Shown: positions 1-7,725, numbered from the stretch's first letter. The stretch is DNA of 10,026 nucleotides from Acidimicrobiaceae bacterium (GCA_002703045.1 PAEG01000064.1:2462-12487), one strand, 5' to 3'. The notes: generated from the sequence alone by a model not told the origin. Numbers and translations are program-made.

Positions 1-95
1 GAAACAGGGTCAGGGAAAACTTCACCTACATTTCCTCTTGTGTAGATAGGAAAGGATTTAGACGGTGAATCGTCGATAAACCACCCAATCTCCAT
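1..95 (-). CDS. PEP-utilising enzyme-like protein, N-terminal fragment (cut by left edge)
   Basis: This is the first 31 codons of a minus-strand gene whose ATG is at 95-93; the rest lies outside the window. The start is supported by a Shine-Dalgarno AAGGGGG (106-100) four nucleotides upstream. The peptide has a short acidic start (MEIGWFIDDSPSKS) and then FPIYTRGNVGEVFPDPV (residues 15-31). I recognise a 'YTRxNxGEVFPxPV' stretch from the beginning of large actinobacterial PEP-utilising (PEP synthase-like, swivelling phosphohistidine domain) proteins, so that is the likely family. No catalytic residue is visible in so short a piece. It lies 89 bp downstream of the methyltransferase gene on the same strand. 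A loose promoter-like pair (TTGTCT, 17 nt, TCTAGT on the minus strand) can be found in that gap, but it is too degenerate to annotate. The reading frame is well supported; the product name is tentative. Confidence 0.55.
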   Translation of the reverse strand, partial: MEIGWFIDDSPSKSFPIYTRGNVGEVFPDPV

Positions 96-184
96 ATAGC
101 CCCCTTATTCCCACAAATGTAGGGCACCAACTAGATTATGTCAGATACAGAAAGACAAAAATCCAGAATTGGACCTTCTCTGAT

Positions 185-988
185 TTACTTGATTGCTATT
201 ATCTCGCCATGAGGTACAAGAAAGAAACCATCTGACTGCTCCGCCCACCTTCTAAATGCTTCAGATAGGCCGTCGAGAAGATCTTGAGTTGCCAGTTTAT
301 GTTCTAAAACCTGATCAGAAAAAGTTGATTTCTGTATTCGTTCCGCCCACAATCCACCCCACCATTGTCTGGTATCTGGGGTGGCAAATGTCCATGTGGA
401 ACTAGTTACTTCGACAGAAGAAAAGGAAGCTTGAGTAACCCAGGAGAAAAGGTGACGTCCAGCATTTGCAGTCACTTCATTCTTCTTGGTCATTTGTTGA
501 TAAAGGTTCATCCATTCGTCGAATTTTGGGTCTGCCGGAGCCCAAATCATTCCCCCATAGTCTGCGTCACGGAGAGCTACGACCCCTCCGGGCCGAACTA
601 CTCTTCTCATCTCTTTAATAGCGGCAACAGGGTCAGTCAGATGCTGAAGAAGTTGGTGGGCATGGACAATATCAAAAGTGTTATCTTCAAAGTCCAAATG
701 GTACGTATCTCCTGTAGCAAATGAACAGTTGTCGAAACCGAATTCCTCAGAAGCGATTTGAGCTTTTTTGATGATCTCATGAGAGGTGTCAATGCCTAGC
801 ACGGACCCTTCTGGAATTCTCTTAGCAAAATCAATAGTTATTGTTCCTGGCCCACACCCGACATCTAGAAGGTTGGATTTATCTTCAAGGTGTCGCTCCA
901 GATACTTTGCGGAATTTTCAATGGTTCGCCATGTATGTGATCTGAGGACTGACTCATGGTGGCCATGAACGTAGACATCATCGCTCAT
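185..988 (-). CDS. Class I SAM-dependent methyltransferase (UbiE/Methyltransf_11-like)
   Basis: A 267-residue Rossmann-fold methyltransferase, probably cytosolic, acting on an unknown small molecule. Motif I is LLDVGCGPGTITIDFA (residues 40-55, glycine loop G44-C-G-P-G48), which binds SAM. D67 in 'VLGIDTS' is the acidic residue at the end of strand 2 that should hold the ribose. The 'NTFDIVHAHQLLQHLTDP' stretch (103-120) and 'RRVVRPGG' (128-135) are the usual motifs II-III. The N-terminus, 'YVHGHHESVLRSHTWRTIENSA', is typical of an actinobacterial subfamily and supports this ATG. It follows the SDR gene by 26 bp on the same strand, so the two are probably co-transcribed. No Shine-Dalgarno is present. 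Instead a TAAAAT hexamer ends 6 nt before the ATG, so a separate leaderless transcript is possible. Family assignment is firm; the substrate is not inferable. Confidence 0.9.
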   Translation of the reverse strand: MSDDVYVHGHHESVLRSHTWRTIENSAKYLERHLEDKSNLLDVGCGPGTITIDFAKRIPEGSVLGIDTSHEIIKKAQIASEEFGFDNCSFATGDTYHLDFEDNTFDIVHAHQLLQHLTDPVAAIKEMRRVVRPGGVVALRDADYGGMIWAPADPKFDEWMNLYQQMTKKNEVTANAGRHLFSWVTQASFSSVEVTSSTWTFATPDTRQWWGGLWAERIQKSTFSDQVLEHKLATQDLLDGLSEAFRRWAEQSDGFFLVPHGEIIAIK

Positions 989-994
989 GAAAAT

Positions 995-1000
995 ATTTTA
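995..1000 (-). promoter_or_regulatory. Possible -10 element for a leaderless methyltransferase transcript
   Basis: On the minus strand TAAAAT is followed by six bases (ATTTTC) and then the methyltransferase ATG (988-986). This places a transcription start at or next to the start codon. No Shine-Dalgarno is visible in the 26 bp between the two genes, which fits leaderless initiation as known in actinobacteria. No good -35 hexamer is seen. Simple co-transcription with the SDR gene is the alternative. Confidence 0.3.
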
Positions 1001-1014
1001 ACACAGTATGTTCT

Positions 1015-1824
1015 TTAGAGGTTGAGTTCATCGATGTGTCCATGCCACGCAAGCTGCCCACCATCAATGGGAATGTAGGCTCCGTTGATGAAGCCAGCTT
1101 CTGGACTTGCTAAGAAACAGACAAGTTCAGCTACCTCTTCTGGATATCCAAGGCGGGGGATTAACCCCTTGCCCGTCATGCTCTTCTCAAACGCAGCAGG
1201 ATCTTCAGCTTGTTTTACAAATTCTGTAACCATGGAAGTAGCAATAGCAGTAGGGCCATAACAGTTCACTCGAATACCGTATTTCGCTAAATCAACAGCA
1301 AGATTTTGAGTCTGAAGCCTAATACCGCCTTTTGATGTGCCATAGGCAATACATAGTGGATATGCGGAAACTGAACCAACTGATCCAGCATTAATGATCG
1401 ATGGTAACTCGCTCTCCTTTAAATACGGCAATGCATACTTTGAGCAAAGCCATGGCCCTGTAGCGTTTACTTCGAGGACTTTTCTAAATGTATCGACAGA
1501 CATATTCTCAAGGTCGCAGTTTGCGGGGTCGGCGATTCCTGTTTCGTGGATTCCGGCATTGTTGTGCATGACATCTATGCCCCCCAATTCATTGGCTGCT
1601 TGGCCCATGAGATTTTGAACATCTTCCGGTGAGGTCACATCACAATGGATATAGTGCGCTTTCCCTCCGTTATCGCGAATCCCAGCCGCTACGGCTTCTC
1701 CAGCTTCGTCTGTAATATCAGCTATTACAACGCTGGCTCCTTTGCTTGCCGCTACTTGTGCGGTTGCTTCGCCAATGCCTGCTGCCCCGCCAGTAATAAC
1801 GAAACGTAAACCTTCAACTCCCAT
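1015..1824 (-). CDS. SDR-family NAD(P)-dependent oxidoreductase
   Basis: A 269-residue classical short-chain dehydrogenase/reductase, oxidising an alcohol or reducing a ketone with a nicotinamide cofactor. The cofactor motif TGGAAGIG is at residues 11-18 and the NNAG motif at 88-91. The catalytic set is N120, S148, Y161 and K165; the Tyr-x-x-x-Lys reads YGTSK and the serine sits the usual 13 residues before the tyrosine. D36 at the end of strand 2 suggests a preference for NAD(H) over NADP(H). Length and the C-terminal 'GAYIPIDGGQ' (249-257) are normal for FabG-like classical SDRs, so many generic labels (3-oxoacyl reductase, alcohol dehydrogenase) would fit. The ATG is preceded by an AGGTG Shine-Dalgarno at 5-nt spacing. 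It is the first gene of a probable two-gene unit with the methyltransferase. Substrate unknown. Confidence 0.93.
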   Translation of the reverse strand: MGVEGLRFVITGGAAGIGEATAQVAASKGASVVIADITDEAGEAVAAGIRDNGGKAHYIHCDVTSPEDVQNLMGQAANELGGIDVMHNNAGIHETGIADPANCDLENMSVDTFRKVLEVNATGPWLCSKYALPYLKESELPSIINAGSVGSVSAYPLCIAYGTSKGGIRLQTQNLAVDLAKYGIRVNCYGPTAIATSMVTEFVKQAEDPAAFEKSMTGKGLIPRLGYPEEVAELVCFLASPEAGFINGAYIPIDGGQLAWHGHIDELNL

Positions 1825-1853
1825 GAATCACCTACCTAATAGAAACGATGATC

Positions 1854-1869
1854 AGCTTATATAGAAGCT
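1854..1869. promoter_or_regulatory. 16-bp near-palindrome overlapping the SDR promoter -10 (possible operator)
   Basis: The sequence AGCTTATATAGAAGCT pairs with its own reverse complement at 7 of 8 positions per arm. It overlaps the candidate -10 hexamer of the SDR gene, where a dimeric repressor would block transcription. No regulator gene adjoins it in the window and only one copy is seen, so the operator role is a guess. Confidence 0.25.
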
Positions 1870-1882
1870 AAATGACAGTCAA
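1856..1882 (-). promoter_or_regulatory. Candidate promoter of the SDR-methyltransferase unit
   Basis: On the minus strand TTGACT (1882-1877) and TATAAG (1861-1856) resemble -35 and -10 hexamers. Their spacing is 15 nt, shorter than the usual 17, so strength is uncertain. The predicted start would lie about 25-30 nt upstream of the SDR ATG, leaving room for its Shine-Dalgarno. Confidence 0.4.
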
Positions 1883-1959
1883 TTTTGGCCATCAGAGCTG
1901 CCCACAGAAATAGAGGGAAGAAAGACGCCACCTGCGCGGACTTCTGATTTGAAATGATC

Positions 1960-1965
1960 TAAAGT
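1960..1965 (+). promoter_or_regulatory. Possible -10 element for leaderless transcript of the secreted protein gene
   Basis: TAAAGT is followed by six bases (AATTCT) and then the GTG start at 1972. The upstream 25 bp contains no Shine-Dalgarno. The spacing matches a leaderless promoter. No convincing -35 hexamer is seen 17 nt upstream. Confidence 0.35.
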
Positions 1966-1971
1966 AATTCT

Positions 1972-2880
1972 GTGTCATTTCCCCCCAAAAAAACTCTACT
2001 TGGCCTATTGGCGCTGCTTACTTTGGCTGCATATGCATGTGGCGGTGACTCGTGTGACGATGAAGCTATTGCTCAAGAAGGGCTGGACTCTGAAGACGTT
2101 GTTCTAGTCGAAGATGAGCCTACTGAAATACCAATAGCTACCGAAGAACCTAGAGAAACACCTACACCAGCTGAACCAGAGCCAAGCCCAGAGCCGACTC
2201 AAGAGCCAACAGCTACGTCAACACCTGAACCTACGCCAGATGATGAACCCATACCAACACCAGAAGCAGAAGGTGAGATAGTAAACGTTTTGATTGACGC
2301 ATACACATGGGGCCAAAGTCAGAAAACGATAGCCTTGCAGGAAGTCTTGGGTATAACAGCTGACGGGTTTTACGGGTCAGGAACACGTGACGCACACCTT
2401 GCAGAACTAGAGAATAGAGGTCTAAGTACGGCGGGCGTTCCTGATGACCCTTCGTCGTCAACCCCTTCTCCCACCCCAGGTTCTAACCCAACACCAACAC
2501 CATCCACCCCTTCCCCTACCCCAACACCAGGATCAAGCTATACCCCAGTGACGATCACCCAAACTACGAAGTCATGCTCAGATGTTGAATTCGACTGGAG
2601 CAACCCTGACAGTGCCCCTAACTCATGGCAAGTAAAGCTTGATGTCCGAGCTAATGTCGGTTCCGGTAATCCTCCATCTTCCTTGTGGGTAACCAAAACG
2701 CATACAGTTTCTGGAAGCAATAGTAGTGAAACATTTACTTCTCAAGAATTCCATGGTCAAAACGTTTGGGTTACTCTCTGGGGGAATGGGGCTCCCTATA
2801 CGTTGACGGTCTCTAGAGTAGATAATGGAGTTGTTAGTACCCCAAGAACCTCTTCAGGTTTGATGTGGGATGACTGCTAA
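1972..2880 (+). CDS. Secreted or lipid-anchored Pro/Thr-rich protein with peptidoglycan-binding-like repeat
   Basis: A 302-residue exported protein of unknown function. Residues 1-22 form a signal peptide: lysines at 6-7, then the hydrophobic run LLGLLALLTLAAYA. C23 follows 'AYA', which could be a weak lipobox (lipoprotein) or an A-x-A signal peptidase I site. Residues about 29-100 are acidic and rich in Pro, Glu and Thr. Residues 114-157 contain 'ALQEVLGITADGFYGSGTRDAH', which has the LQ...DGxYGxxT pattern of the PG_binding_1 repeat and then 'LENRGLS...VP', a form I associate with actinobacterial envelope proteins. Residues 159-189 are a second linker of Ser/Thr-Pro repeats. The C-terminal part (190-302) is beta-strand-like, with only two cysteines (C202, C302) that could form a disulphide; I do not recognise it. 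The GTG is the only start that keeps the signal peptide. Cell-wall attachment or surface display is inferred. Confidence 0.75.
   Translation: MSFPPKKTLLGLLALLTLAAYACGGDSCDDEAIAQEGLDSEDVVLVEDEPTEIPIATEEPRETPTPAEPEPSPEPTQEPTATSTPEPTPDDEPIPTPEAEGEIVNVLIDAYTWGQSQKTIALQEVLGITADGFYGSGTRDAHLAELENRGLSTAGVPDDPSSSTPSPTPGSNPTPTPSTPSPTPTPGSSYTPVTITQTTKSCSDVEFDWSNPDSAPNSWQVKLDVRANVGSGNPPSSLWVTKTHTVSGSNSSETFTSQEFHGQNVWVTLWGNGAPYTLTVSRVDNGVVSTPRTSSGLMWDDC
2116..2265 (+). repeat. Low-complexity Pro/Glu/Thr linker coding region
   Basis: These codons specify roughly residues 49-98 of the secreted protein, dominated by Pro, Glu and Thr in irregular EP and TP units. It separates the membrane-proximal part from the peptidoglycan-binding-like repeat. 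The repetition is at protein level, with mixed codons, rather than an exact DNA tandem. Confidence 0.6.
2446..2538 (+). repeat. Low-complexity Ser/Thr-Pro linker coding region
   Basis: These codons specify about residues 159-189 of the secreted protein, with repeated TPSPTPG- and TPTP-like units. The DNA shows recurring CCAACACC and CACCCC runs, so slippage is plausible and length may vary between strains. It joins the peptidoglycan-binding-like repeat to the C-terminal domain. Confidence 0.6.
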
Positions 2881-2977
2881 GTACGAGTTTATTACTTTCT
2901 GAAAATAATCTAGAATCATTTGGTTAGTTCGCATCAAAGGCGTTTTTTATCTTTACTTCTGTGTAAGCGTTGACTTC

Positions 2978-3541
2978 TTATGGGTTAGCTGTAAAGAAAT
3001 TTTCAAGCAAAGGAACGTAATGCTCTAAGGGGTTTGACTTATAGGAAGGATCAAAGGCCGGAGCGTCGTAGAGAGCGCAAAATTCTTCACAGTGGTCATA
3101 GTGTTCATGCCCATCAAATTCATCTCTAGCATTGCGATCTCCTCCTAAATAGTGCCAGAAGTAGTAGCCTTGAAAAATTCCATGATGCTGAACCATCCAA
3201 TGGTTAGCTTCTGAAACAAAAGGCTTGAGTATCGCTGCAGCAAGATCAGGATGATTATGGGGTGTGAGAATATCTCCAACATCATGTATGAGGGCACAAA
3301 CAATATATTCATCGTCCCTCCCATCTCGCTCTGCTCGTGTCGCCGTCTGAACACTATGCTCGAGCCTATCGACAGGGAAGCCTCCATAATCATTCCGAAG
3401 CAATTCCAACTGTTGGAGAACTCGCGAAGGCAGTGAATCTGTTAGGGCTCCACGCTGAGACATAATCAGCTCCCAGTCTTCTTTCGTTGAGTCCTGAAAA
3501 GAAGTGAAACTCGCTCTTAGTTGTGTAATCGAATCCGTCAT
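2978..3541 (-). CDS. HD-domain protein of the PhnZ/MIOX-like di-iron oxygenase type
   Basis: A 187-residue soluble protein. The HD core shows H62 (in 'DRLEHSVQTATRAE'), H86-D87 (in 'CALIHDVGD'), then H114, H119-H120, H145/H147 and D159 as candidate metal ligands. The 24-residue gap between H62 and H86-D87 equals that between H34 and H58-D59 of PhnZ as I recall it. PhnZ, TmpB and myo-inositol oxygenase use mixed-valent di-iron centres to cleave C-P or C-C bonds in small polar substrates; ordinary HD proteins are phosphohydrolases. The conserved 'NHWMVQHHGIFQGYYFWHYLG' region (113-133) is, to my knowledge, typical of a widespread uncharacterised bacterial family annotated only as 'HD domain'. 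The ATG has an AAGGA Shine-Dalgarno about 5 nt upstream. The gene lies 28 bp after the VOC gene, in the same orientation. Oxygenase chemistry is inference; the substrate is unknown. Confidence 0.8.
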   Translation of the reverse strand: MTDSITQLRASFTSFQDSTKEDWELIMSQRGALTDSLPSRVLQQLELLRNDYGGFPVDRLEHSVQTATRAERDGRDDEYIVCALIHDVGDILTPHNHPDLAAAILKPFVSEANHWMVQHHGIFQGYYFWHYLGGDRNARDEFDGHEHYDHCEEFCALYDAPAFDPSYKSNPLEHYVPLLENFFTANP

Positions 3542-3569
3542 ATTTTCCTTTCAGACTGGCGTTCCCTGA

Positions 3570-3998
3570 CTAGGTATCAGAGTCCTGTTTAGGATCGGGT
3601 ACCCCTGGTCGTGTCCCCTCATGATGCTCGACGAACTCAATAAGGTATCCGTCAAAATCCTTTACGAAAGCTATGGTTACAGGCCATCGCTCCAATTTCG
3701 TTGGTTCTGTCACGGATTCACATCCAGCAGCTATAGCGCGATCGTATAATCGTTGACAGTCTGAGGTATTCACGTAGAGCTTCCACATAGCTGTTCCCAT
3801 ATCTATGGGTTCAGTGTTGTCAAGGTGTTGAGCAAGCTGGATTCGTGATCCTCCTTGCTCCGCCTGCAAGACCGCTTCAAGTACCCCAGGGATTTCAGTA
3901 CGGTGTTGCAAGGGAAGTTCGCATACTCCCTCCCAGAACTCAAGGGCTTTATCAATATCACGAACGTTTATACAGAACTGCCCAAGTATTTGAGTCAT
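3570..3998 (-). CDS. VOC (glyoxalase/bleomycin resistance/dioxygenase fold) family protein
   Basis: A 142-residue protein with two beta-alpha-beta-beta-beta modules of the vicinal oxygen chelate fold, roughly residues 5-57 ('GQFCINVRDIDKALEFWEGV' to 'SRIQLAQH') and 71-124 ('WKLYVNTSDCQRLYDRAIAAG' to 'FDGYLIEFVEHH'). E121 and nearby residues of the last strand are in the position of a metal-ligand Glu. Members include glyoxalase I, epimerases, extradiol dioxygenases and binding proteins, so activity cannot be named. The frame stays open six codons further upstream to a TTG, but GGGGAG (4009-4004) lies five bases before the ATG at 3998, so I take that ATG. It is first in a likely two-gene unit with the HD-domain gene, 28 bp apart, suggesting a shared pathway. 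Fold assignment is strong, function open. Confidence 0.88.
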   Translation of the reverse strand: MTQILGQFCINVRDIDKALEFWEGVCELPLQHRTEIPGVLEAVLQAEQGGSRIQLAQHLDNTEPIDMGTAMWKLYVNTSDCQRLYDRAIAAGCESVTEPTKLERWPVTIAFVKDFDGYLIEFVEHHEGTRPGVPDPKQDSDT

Positions 3999-4003
3999 GC
4001 TAT

Positions 4004-4009
4004 CTCCCC
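4004..4009 (-). promoter_or_regulatory. Shine-Dalgarno deciding the start of the VOC gene
   Basis: GGGGAG on the minus strand lies five bases upstream of the ATG at 3998-3996. The upstream in-frame TTG (4016) and ATG (4013) would place this site inside the coding sequence, and they have no comparable site of their own. Confidence 0.7.
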
Positions 4010-4034
4010 ACATCAACTCTACAGTGACGTCGAT

Positions 4035-4050
4035 CCAAATGGAAATTTGG
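4035..4050. repeat. Perfect 6-bp stem, 4-nt loop inverted repeat between metH and VOC gene
   Basis: CCAAAT and ATTTGG flank a four-base loop (GGAA on the plus strand). No T-run follows it on either strand, so it is not a textbook terminator alone. It lies just downstream of the terminator-like hairpin after metH and may stabilise the 3' end of the metF-metH mRNA or serve as a regulator site for the VOC-HD unit. Confidence 0.4.
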
Positions 4051-4073
4051 TAAAAGCGCTGGCTAACTGCGCT
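4051..4073 (-). terminator. Terminator-like hairpin at the end of metH
   Basis: On the minus strand AGCGC (4073-4069), a nine-base loop and GCGCT (4059-4055) are followed directly by a short U-run (overlapping T, then TTT and A). The 5' arm begins within the metH TAG stop codon. The stem is only 5 bp and the U-run short, so efficiency is uncertain. Its location at the end of the operon favours a terminator. Confidence 0.45.
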
Positions 4074-7000
4074 AGGAAATCACTGGATCAAGCCAACGTT
4101 CGATTTCATTAACGGGCATTCCTTTTCGCTTTGCGTAGTCTTCAACCTGATCTCGGCCTATTTTCCTAACGCCGAAGTATCTACTGCTCGGATGCGCGAA
4201 ATACAAACCGGAAACAGATGCACCTGGAGACATCATAAAAGTTTCACTTAAGTGAACACCGATGGAATCAGAAGCATCTAGGAGCGAAAAGATAGTGCTT
4301 TTTTCTGTATGGTCCGGACAAGCTGGGTAGCCAGGTGCTGGACGAATGCCTTGATAGCGTTCGCGTATCAGCTCTTCATTAGTGAATTCGAGTTTCTGAT
4401 AACCCCAGTAGTTATTTCGGACTCTATGGTGAAGATATTCAGCGCATGCCTCAGCTAATCGATCCGCAAGAGCTTGCAGCATTATTGCTCGGTAATCATC
4501 GCCTTCATCAGAGAACTTCTCACAGTGGGAATCGATACCATGGCCGGTACTCACGACAAATGCTCCTATATGGTCATCGTCCTTGCTTTTAATTGGCGCA
4601 ATAAAATCGCTGAGCGCATAATGTGGCCTGCTGTCACTATGGCGAACCTGTTGGCGAAGAGTATGTAAAGTCGCTATTTGGTTGTCTTTGTTTTTATGGT
4701 CGAAAACTGCAATATCGTCACCAATACTGTTTGCTGGCCAGAAACCAATTACTGCGCGAGGGGTAATCCAATTTTTTTCGATAACTTCTTCAAGCATTGA
4801 AATCCCATCAGAATAGAGATCTTTCGCAGCATCGCCAACAATCTCATCGTTAAGGATGCGCGGGTAACTTCCCACTAGATCCCAAGTGCGGAAGAACGGC
4901 GTCCAATCTATGAACTGCACTAGTTCTCGAATGTTTATATCGTCAATGGCTTTCGTACCCAAAAAAGTAGGTGAACACATACCCTCGTAGGGGAAATCTA
5001 TATTTGCTGAGTTGTTTCGAGCTGTTTCAAGATCAATTGGTTGTGAAGTTTGCTGTTTGTCGTGGGCAAGGCGCACAGCTGCGTATTCTTTAGTAATTTC
5101 CTCCTTAAAGTCCTGCGTCCCATCTAGTAATTGGGAGACGACACCTACTGCCCTTGATGCATCGTTGACATAAACAACATTGCTTTCATAAGCGGTATCT
5201 ATCTTTAATGCAGTATGTAGTTTGCTAGTTGTTGCCCCTCCAATGAGCAGCGGAACATTTAATTTCTCAATTTCCATTCTTTCTGCCAAGTAAATCATCT
5301 CTCCGAGGCTGGGTGTTATAAGGCCAGATATTCCGACGACATCTACTTTATTATTTTTTGCTTCATTAATGATATCCTCAGCGGGGACCATGACTCCAAG
5401 ATCAATGACCTCGTAGTTATTGCAACGAAGGACTACTCCGACGATATTCTTTCCAATATCATGAACATCACCGCGCGCAGTAGCCAGAAGAATTTTTCCG
5501 GCGTTTCTTCTTTCGCCCCCCTCACTTTCAATAAAAGGCTCAAGGTAGGCAACAGCTTTTTTCATTGCACGTGCGCTTTTCACGACTTGTGGTAGGAACA
5601 TCTTTCCTGCCCCGAAGTGATCCCCGACGATATTCATTCCGTCCATTAGCGGACCTTCGATCACTTCGACAGCAGTTGGGAATAGTGAACGGGCTTCTTC
5701 AGTGTCAGCGATGATAAATTCATCAATCCCTTGAACGATAGAGTGAACGAGGCGATCAAGTATTTCCATATCGCGCCAAGAATCACCTTCTTTTTCAACG
5801 AGAAAAGACTCGTTTGATCCTTTGGCCGCCTCTAATAGCAGGCCAGCTGCCTTATCAGAGCGGTTAAATATTACGTCTTCGATAACTGAGCGTAAGTCAG
5901 CGGGGATATCTTCGTAAATTGGTAAGCGACCTGCATTAACGATTGCCATGTTTAGGCCAGCTTGGACGGCATGATATAGAAATACGGTATGCATCGCTTC
6001 GCGAAGGGTGTCATTGCCACGAAATGAAAAAGAGAGATTGCTTACCCCACCTGACACCTGTGCATTAGGGCAGCGTTTTCGAAGCTCTTTTACAGCGTCA
6101 ATGAAATCCTTACCGTAGTTATCGTGCTCCTTGATTCCGGTAGCTACTGCGAAAATATTGGGATCCAAGATAATATCTTCGGCTGGAAAATGGCCTTTGC
6201 TGGTTAACAGCGTGTATGCCCTCTCGCATATGTTGACCTTTCTTTCAAGAGTGTCGGCCTGGCCTTTTTCATCGAATGCCATAACGATGACTACTGCACC
6301 GTATTTGCGGGCTTCTTTGGCTTTAGAGAGAAACGCTTCTTCACCGTCTTTTAGACTGATTGAGTTGACAATTGCTTTCCCCTGAACTTGCTGCAAGCCG
6401 GCTTCTATAATTGACCAGTCAGACGAATCAATCATTATCGGGATTTTTGCTATCTCTGGTTCTGTTGCGATGTGCCGTAGGAAAGTCACCATCGCTTTTT
6501 CTGAGTCCAACATTGCGTCATCCATGTTGACATCGAGGATTTGGGCCCCATTTTGGACTTGTTCTCGAGCTACAGCTGCAGCTGCATGGAACGTATTCTC
6601 TTTTATAAGGTTTGCAAATTTTCTTGATCCCGTGACGTTTGTTCGTTCACCGACATTTATAAGTAAGCTTTGCTGGTTAATTGTTGTAGGTTCTAGGCCA
6701 GAAAGTCGTGTCGCTGGAGGTATTTTAGGAATCACGCGCGGTTCGTCTCCAGCTACGATGTCGGCGATAGCGTGGATGTGGTCAGGCGTCGTTCCACAGC
6801 ATCCGCCAACGATGTTTACGATCCCATTGGATGCTAGTTCGTGGATTATCGAGGCTGTGTATTCTGGAGTTTCATCGTATTCTCCGTATGCGTTTGGAAG
6901 ACCGGCATTTGGGTATAAACAGATAGGGGCATCCGCTACTCGGGCTAATTCTGTTATTGGGCCTTTAAGGTCTTTTGCACCTAATGAGCAATTGAAACCG

Positions 7001-7725
7001 ACAGCTAAAGGATCCATATGACGGACAGAGTTCCAGAATGCCTCCGGTGTTTGTCCGGAAAGTGTTCGGCCACTTAGGTCTGTAATTGTCCCTGAGACTA
7101 TTACAGGAATGTCGGAATTGAATTGTTCTCTATAATCGGCAATTGCGCAATACGCAGCTTTAGCATTTAGCGTGTCAAAGGCAGTTTCGATTAAAAGAAA
7201 GTCAATGCCGCCTTCAACTAGCCCTTCTATAGCTTCCTTGTAGGTATTTACAAGGTCATCGAATGAGGCACTGCGTTTCTCTGGCCTGTCTATGTCGGGG
7301 GATAAGCTCGTTGTTACATTTGTCGGGCCTAAGGATCCAGCTACCCACTGTGTTCCTAGGTGCTTATCTACGCACGATCGAGCAAGTTGTGCCGAAGTTC
7401 TATTCAGTTCGTGGGTATAGCCATCAAGCCCATACTCCTTTTGAGAAATAGAGTTAGAGTTAAAAGTGTTCGTCGTTATAATGTCTGCTCCAGAGCTTAG
7501 AAATGAATCATGGATTGATGTAATGGCATCTGGAAGTGTGAGGCTCAAGACATCATTGTTTCCTTGTAAATCATGTGTGTGTTCCGCGAACCGGGTACCT
7601 GAGAACGCATCGGAGGGTAATTCCATGTTCTGTATGCTTGTTCCCATCGCTCCGTCGAAAATTAAAATACGCTTTTTCAATGCTTTCTGAAATGATTTGA
7701 TTGAGTCGGGGTTTGAAGCGGTCAT
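4072..7725 (-). CDS. metH: Cobalamin-dependent methionine synthase
   Basis: A full-length 1217-residue MetH (E. coli enzyme 1227), transferring a methyl group from 5-methyl-tetrahydrofolate through cobalamin to homocysteine, in the cytosol. All four modules are present in order. The homocysteine/zinc domain (about 15-330) has C246 and C309-C310 ('[11 protein letters not shown]') as zinc ligands. The pterin-binding domain is at about 350-615 ('[14 protein letters not shown]' at 357-370). The B12 cap and Rossmann domains (about 640-880) carry the base-off motif DVHDIG (753-758), with H755 as lower cobalt ligand. The SAM-binding reactivation domain (about 900-1215) has '[12 protein letters not shown]' (1128-1139). 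No key residue is missing. The ATG overlaps the metF stop as ATGA and has no Shine-Dalgarno, so translation is probably coupled to metF and subject to its riboswitch. Confidence 0.98.
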   Translation of the reverse strand: MTASNPDSIKSFQKALKKRILIFDGAMGTSIQNMELPSDAFSGTRFAEHTHDLQGNNDVLSLTLPDAITSIHDSFLSSGADIITTNTFNSNSISQKEYGLDGYTHELNRTSAQLARSCVDKHLGTQWVAGSLGPTNVTTSLSPDIDRPEKRSASFDDLVNTYKEAIEGLVEGGIDFLLIETAFDTLNAKAAYCAIADYREQFNSDIPVIVSGTITDLSGRTLSGQTPEAFWNSVRHMDPLAVGFNCSLGAKDLKGPITELARVADAPICLYPNAGLPNAYGEYDETPEYTASIIHELASNGIVNIVGGCCGTTPDHIHAIADIVAGDEPRVIPKIPPATRLSGLEPTTINQQSLLINVGERTNVTGSRKFANLIKENTFHAAAAVAREQVQNGAQILDVNMDDAMLDSEKAMVTFLRHIATEPEIAKIPIMIDSSDWSIIEAGLQQVQGKAIVNSISLKDGEEAFLSKAKEARKYGAVVIVMAFDEKGQADTLERKVNICERAYTLLTSKGHFPAEDIILDPNIFAVATGIKEHDNYGKDFIDAVKELRKRCPNAQVSGGVSNLSFSFRGNDTLREAMHTVFLYHAVQAGLNMAIVNAGRLPIYEDIPADLRSVIEDVIFNRSDKAAGLLLEAAKGSNESFLVEKEGDSWRDMEILDRLVHSIVQGIDEFIIADTEEARSLFPTAVEVIEGPLMDGMNIVGDHFGAGKMFLPQVVKSARAMKKAVAYLEPFIESEGGERRNAGKILLATARGDVHDIGKNIVGVVLRCNNYEVIDLGVMVPAEDIINEAKNNKVDVVGISGLITPSLGEMIYLAERMEIEKLNVPLLIGGATTSKLHTALKIDTAYESNVVYVNDASRAVGVVSQLLDGTQDFKEEITKEYAAVRLAHDKQQTSQPIDLETARNNSANIDFPYEGMCSPTFLGTKAIDDINIRELVQFIDWTPFFRTWDLVGSYPRILNDEIVGDAAKDLYSDGISMLEEVIEKNWITPRAVIGFWPANSIGDDIAVFDHKNKDNQIATLHTLRQQVRHSDSRPHYALSDFIAPIKSKDDDHIGAFVVSTGHGIDSHCEKFSDEGDDYRAIMLQALADRLAEACAEYLHHRVRNNYWGYQKLEFTNEELIRERYQGIRPAPGYPACPDHTEKSTIFSLLDASDSIGVHLSETFMMSPGASVSGLYFAHPSSRYFGVRKIGRDQVEDYAKRKGMPVNEIERWLDPVIS

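Noticed and set aside
2891..2909. AT-rich dyad ATTACTTTC / GAAAATAAT around a central T
   Set aside because: One mismatch, almost no loop, very low GC and no T-run; likely chance in an AT-rich spacer.
2930..2948. CGC-ATCAAAG-GCG followed by six T, a terminator-like pattern after the secreted protein gene
   Set aside because: The stem has only three base pairs and cannot be extended, so I do not call it a terminator despite the T-run.
3999..4016. Six-codon N-terminal extension of the VOC protein (TTG start at 4016)
   Set aside because: The Shine-Dalgarno GGGGAG lies inside this extension and points to the ATG at 3998.
3855..4112. 85-codon plus-strand open frame spanning the VOC start and metH end
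   Set aside because: It crosses two well-supported minus-strand genes and the hairpin region; no family resemblance.
6470..7021. 183-codon plus-strand open frame opposite metH
   Set aside because: It lies wholly antisense to the conserved homocysteine and pterin domains and has no recognisable domain; an antisense shadow.
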